Below, piece by piece: positions 61,187 through 64,000 of a stretch of 64,000 nt of DNA. The notes below the pieces were generated by a model. The model had not been told where the DNA came from, did no database searches, and saw nothing but the letters and a program-made list of their open reading frames with translations. Location of the stretch: positions 1,488,001-1,552,000 of the forward strand of contig OZ271839.1 of assembly GCA_965601825.1 (NCBI GenBank), read 5' to 3'. Source of the DNA: HXMU1420-13 sp965601825 (lineage in GTDB: Bacteria; Bacteroidota; Rhodothermia; Balneolales; Balneolaceae). Numbering within the stretch: the stretch's first letter is position 1; the number at the start of each line of letters is the position of its first letter. A program made the translations under genes and the position numbers.

Positions 61187-62698
61187 ATGGGGAATATGAA
61201 GAAGATAGAACAACCTTTTTATCCTATCATTTATATCCGGGGATATGCAATGAGAGATAAAGAGATTAATGATACTGTGGCAACTCCATATATGGGTTTT
61301 AATTTAGGTTCCACAAAAGTCAGACAGAAATGGGATAGGTCAGTAACCAAACATATTTTCGAATCACCTCTAATTCGATTAATGAAGGATTATGATTATA
61401 AAGATAATTATAAGGATGGGAGAGAAATTGACAAAGATATATCTGCACGAAGTGTAATAATTTATAGATATTACGAACAGGCAGACGAAGATTTAGGTAG
61501 CGGTGAACGCCCTTCCATTATTGAGGCGGCAAAAGGACTTGGGGAACTGATTGAACGTGTCAAAAAAAATGTCTGCATGAACGAGCCGTCACTTGAGAAT
61601 AAATTCAAGGTCTATCTTGTTGCACATTCTATGGGAGGATTAATAGCAAGATGTTTTCTGCAAAATGATGAAGTATCGAACACAGAAACCAAGAAGCTTG
61701 TTGATAAAGTGTTTACGTATGGAACACCACATAATGGAATTGAGCTTAGAGGGTTAAATGTGCCAAAATTTATTGGAATCTGGGACGTAAATAATTTCAA
61801 TAGAAAAAGAATCGCAAATTATTTGAACCTTGATAATCATGACAGGGTAGATTCACTCAATGAAAGATTTGATGAAAATAGATTCTTTTGTCTGGTTGGT
61901 ACTAATCATAAGGATTATAGCGCTGCTCAGTACGCCGTCGGTCCGATGAGTGATGGGCTTGTTAAAATTAAAAACGCAACTGTAAGAAAAGCTTCGAGAG
62001 CATTTACATACCATAGTCATAGCGGTCACTATGGTTTAGTTAATTCAGAAGAAGGATATCAGAATCTTACACGATTTCTATTTGGGGATACCTTAATAAA
62101 AGGGACGATAGAAGTAGAAAATTTACCACTACCTCCAGCAGTAAAAAAGGCTTATGACGAGGATAAAAAAGTAAGAGTCTCTTACTATTTTGAATCTTCA
62201 GTTATGCCAAGAGGATCAATATCATTTAAACTAACTGAACGCAAAGTGGAAACAAATTCTGCCGTTTTCAGAACTTTTGATGAATTATTTCGACTTGATA
62301 AAGCCTCGTTAACTAAGCCACGTTCGCCTATGATGTTTTCCTTATTTCTCGATACTAAAAAAATCGAACAGAAAGGGAGTAAAACATTAGTTTTCTCGGT
62401 TGATTTAGCTGTTAGGACAACTGAATATCGAATAGACGGACTCTTATTTCTAGATAAGAGAATCCCGGAAGAAAATTTGTATCGCCAAAAAATTACAATC
62501 AGAGCTACTAAAACCTCTTCAGGGTGGAATCTCCGATATATTTATACTGATACTGACTGGGGTGAAAAACGTGGAAGAAAAGTATTATCAGATTCAATTG
62601 ATGGCAATCCTAATTCAGGTTACTACATTCCACTATCATCAAAAAAAGGTTTTAAAGCAAAGCTTAGACTTGATGTTGAGAGCTGGAACCAGATATAA
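61187..62698 (+). CDS. Lipase-like alpha/beta hydrolase
   Basis: This 503-residue protein has a lipase-type nucleophile elbow AHSMGG (Ser148) preceded by YIIYIRGY-type strand (YPIIYIRGYAM) and followed by FTYGTPHNGIE, typical of PGAP1/triacylglycerol lipase folds. Residues 310-500 form a separate beta-rich domain (VRVSYYFESSVMPRGSISFKL) of unknown kind. No signal peptide is seen. It sits between the CoA-transferase gene and a decayed copy of that gene's 3' end, suggesting it arrived by insertion or after duplication. Confidence 0.8.
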   Translation: MGNMKKIEQPFYPIIYIRGYAMRDKEINDTVATPYMGFNLGSTKVRQKWDRSVTKHIFESPLIRLMKDYDYKDNYKDGREIDKDISARSVIIYRYYEQADEDLGSGERPSIIEAAKGLGELIERVKKNVCMNEPSLENKFKVYLVAHSMGGLIARCFLQNDEVSNTETKKLVDKVFTYGTPHNGIELRGLNVPKFIGIWDVNNFNRKRIANYLNLDNHDRVDSLNERFDENRFFCLVGTNHKDYSAAQYAVGPMSDGLVKIKNATVRKASRAFTYHSHSGHYGLVNSEEGYQNLTRFLFGDTLIKGTIEVENLPLPPAVKKAYDEDKKVRVSYYFESSVMPRGSISFKLTERKVETNSAVFRTFDELFRLDKASLTKPRSPMMFSLFLDTKKIEQKGSKTLVFSVDLAVRTTEYRIDGLLFLDKRIPEENLYRQKITIRATKTSSGWNLRYIYTDTDWGEKRGRKVLSDSIDGNPNSGYYIPLSSKKGFKAKLRLDVESWNQI

Positions 62699-62711
62699 TT
62701 TACGGTCTGAC

Positions 62712-62770
62712 AAAGCAATGCTTGAAGTTGCTCATTCGAAGCACTGGATAAAGCAATCTTTGAACGTTTC
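62712..62770 (+). pseudogene. Decayed 3'-end fragment of the CoA-transferase gene
   Basis: AAAGCAATGCTTGAAGTTGC at 62712 matches 61006-61025 of the intact gene, and after a 10-base deletion the match resumes (GAAGCACT.GATAAAGCA..CTTTGAACG). By eye about 49 of 57 aligned bases agree. The deletion breaks the frame. It is a remnant, not a gene. Confidence 0.8.
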
Positions 62771-62783
62771 CATGTATAACTTT

Positions 62784-62832
62784 TAAAGATAGAGGGGGAA
62801 ATCATACACCCAAAACCCCCTCTATCATCTTA
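62784..62832 (-). terminator. Hairpin between the lipase-like gene and the ABC permease
   Basis: GATAGAGGGGG (62788-62798) pairs perfectly with CCCCCTCTATC (62816-62826), with a 17-base loop. On the minus strand it is followed by TTTAAAAG, a weak tail, and lies at the 3' end of the permease gene. Confidence 0.65.
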
Positions 62833-63999
62833 CCGCATATCATATCTTAAAAAAGCAAAGAAACTACCGCCGAATGCTAGAATTATGAAGATTGATAGCA
62901 ATCCGAAGTCCGGAATACTACTGGCAATGGCAGCAGTCGGTCTTATAGTTTGTGGCGAATATTGAGGCATCTCACTTGTATCCAGCGTCTGATCGTTTCT
63001 GCCAAAATCAATGCTTACACCACTTTCACTACTCATACTTATGCTAAATCCACCCTGATTACCCCCTTCAGCTTGCTTTTCTTGAATGTATTCTGTGAAA
63101 TCATCTTTATAAGCTCGCATTGATTCTTCATAGCGGACCTTTAAATCAATATCAGTCCCCGCAAGTTTCATTGCTGCAAGATGAAAAGAAGAAACAGGCG
63201 AAATTCGTGCAATATTAAAAGCTAGATTTTCCTGCACGCGTTTTCTATTCTGGGCATCCTCCAATAATCTCCTATTATTATCGACAATATCTGTTTGGAC
63301 TTGTTTTCTAGAAGCGTCGTCTTCTTCAAGCCATTCCCATTCCATATCGTCTCTATATGCACTTCTTTCTTCTTCATTCATACCTTCCATTTCAGCCTCT
63401 CGACCTTCCCATACTTCTGTAAGGTCAGCTGAGTACTGATCCCAGCGAGCTTTTCGGAATGCTTCTTGTTTAGCTTCTAACTGTGCTACACTTTCAACCT
63501 GTACTAGTTGTCCGGCAGCCATTACACCCAATCTTGGAATAATCAAAACGCCTCCGATCCATATCACCAGAAGCAATAAAAATGACAGTGATGAATTGCG
63601 AGTGATAGCCGAGACAAGTATTCCTATGCCAATGAATAATGTGACATATAAAATTGACAAACCAATAAAGCTAATTATCGAAGACCAATCAGCATTTGTT
63701 AGTGGTACACCAAATGCTATCAATAATAGCATGCTAAATAGGATAGGTATAAGCAACGGGATTATTAGTCCAAGCCATATTCCGGAAAATTTAGCAATTA
63801 AATACTTAGCCCGAGAAACTGAATTAGCAAATGCCAGCTTTAAGGTGCCGTTTTCTCGTTCTCCATTAATAGCATCGTAAGTAAACAGGATGGCAAAAAG
63901 TGACAGTACTATTTGAACAATGAATGCAAGATCAATAACCCTGAAGATTGCGAATAGTGTTTCATCAGAATACGGGCTTCGTACTAATTTTATATCTCT
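62830..63999 (-). CDS. ABC-2 type transporter permease with large soluble insert (5' end outside window)
   Basis: The minus-strand frame is open to the window edge, giving at least 389 residues. The N-terminal part visible at the edge includes YDAINGERENGTLKLAFANSVSRAKYLIAK, a hallmark of ABC-2/NosY-like permeases. Several membrane helices surround a soluble, Glu/Arg-rich insert (about 130-260 from the edge: LEAKQEAFRKARWDQYSADLTEVWEG) of the DUF3526 kind, and a last helix ends in FFAFLRYDMR. An ATPase partner is expected upstream, outside the window. The start is not within the window. Confidence 0.85.
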   Translation of the reverse strand, partial: RDIKLVRSPYSDETLFAIFRVIDLAFIVQIVLSLFAILFTYDAINGERENGTLKLAFANSVSRAKYLIAKFSGIWLGLIIPLLIPILFSMLLLIAFGVPLTNADWSSIISFIGLSILYVTLFIGIGILVSAITRNSSLSFLLLLVIWIGGVLIIPRLGVMAAGQLVQVESVAQLEAKQEAFRKARWDQYSADLTEVWEGREAEMEGMNEEERSAYRDDMEWEWLEEDDASRKQVQTDIVDNNRRLLEDAQNRKRVQENLAFNIARISPVSSFHLAAMKLAGTDIDLKVRYEESMRAYKDDFTEYIQEKQAEGGNQGGFSISMSSESGVSIDFGRNDQTLDTSEMPQYSPQTIRPTAAIASSIPDFGLLSIFIILAFGGSFFAFLRYDMR

Positions 64000-64000
64000 A

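Noticed and set aside
62562..62786. 74-codon plus-strand frame at the end of the lipase-like gene
   Set aside because: It overlaps the lipase-like gene and runs through the decayed CoA-transferase fragment; it is better explained as a shadow plus remnant.

Overview
The window looks like a chromosomal segment of a flagellated, diderm, AT-rich marine bacterium (G+C around 38-40 % by eye, not computed). P- and L-ring genes (flgI, flgH) indicate an outer membrane. The flagellar gene set, a secreted sortilin/VPS10-type protein of the kind common in Bacteroidota relatives, and palindromic GTCATTGCGAGGAG-type repeats suggest Balneolota (Balneola-like). That placement is inference; no rRNA gene is present to confirm it.

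Bases 1-46,400 are almost entirely flagellar. Block 1 (+ strand, 2-12,443) is fliJ(partial)-motE/ylxF-like-fliK-flgD-flgE, a terminator, then motA-motB-fliL-fliM-fliN/fliY-like-fliO-fliP-fliQ-fliR. Block 2 (- strand, 20,251 down to 13,350) is flhB-flhA-flhF-flhG-small membrane gene-fliA (sigma-28)-small basic gene. Blocks 1 and 2 converge on a spacer holding three 140-bp palindromic repeats and a GIY-YIG nuclease. Block 3 (+, 20,593-29,083) is flgF-flgG-flgA-flgH-flgI-flgJ-flgN-flgK-flgL plus a 450-residue unknown gene. Block 4 (- strand, 33,732 down to 29,217) is fliS-fliD-fliT-like, a FlgM-like small protein, and a separate NtrC-type (GAFTGA) sigma-54 activator followed by a secreted NTF2-like protein.

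The most striking part is 34,166-46,404. A 1,560-residue fusion joins TPR repeats, an OGT/SPINDLY-type (GT41) glycosyltransferase, an FkbM-type methyltransferase and a C-terminal WecF-like (GT56) Fuc4NAc transferase. It is followed 11 bp later by wecE, the aminotransferase that makes dTDP-Fuc4N. Next come five tandem flagellin genes, each with its own near-identical sigma-28 promoter (TTAAG, 15-nt spacer, NCGATAA) and its own rho-independent terminator. The simplest reading is a flagellin glycosylation cassette: the GT41 domain starts a Ser/Thr-linked sugar, the GT56 domain adds a 4-amino-4,6-dideoxyhexose, and the FkbM domain may methylate the glycan.

The motor and assembly genes have departures from the usual form. 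FliM lacks the N-terminal CheY-binding peptide. FliN carries an N-terminal CheC/FliY-like domain whose catalytic positions seem lost. FlhF keeps its P-loop but not the usual G2/G3 motifs. FlgH has no lipobox cysteine.

From 46,547 to the end the genes are general: a secreted transglutaminase-like protein, an aldo/keto reductase, a second secreted NTF2-like protein, the VPS10/BNR protein, a YgjP-type metallopeptidase, a membrane class III cyclase, a membrane-bound LuxR-type regulator, a small membrane protein, the ABC-F factor EttA, a multi-PAS HisKA_2 histidine kinase, an acetyl-CoA hydrolase/CoA-transferase, a lipase-like alpha/beta hydrolase followed by a decayed copy of the CoA-transferase 3' end, and an ABC-2 permease that runs off the window. 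I saw no tRNA, rRNA, CRISPR array, prophage or transposase.
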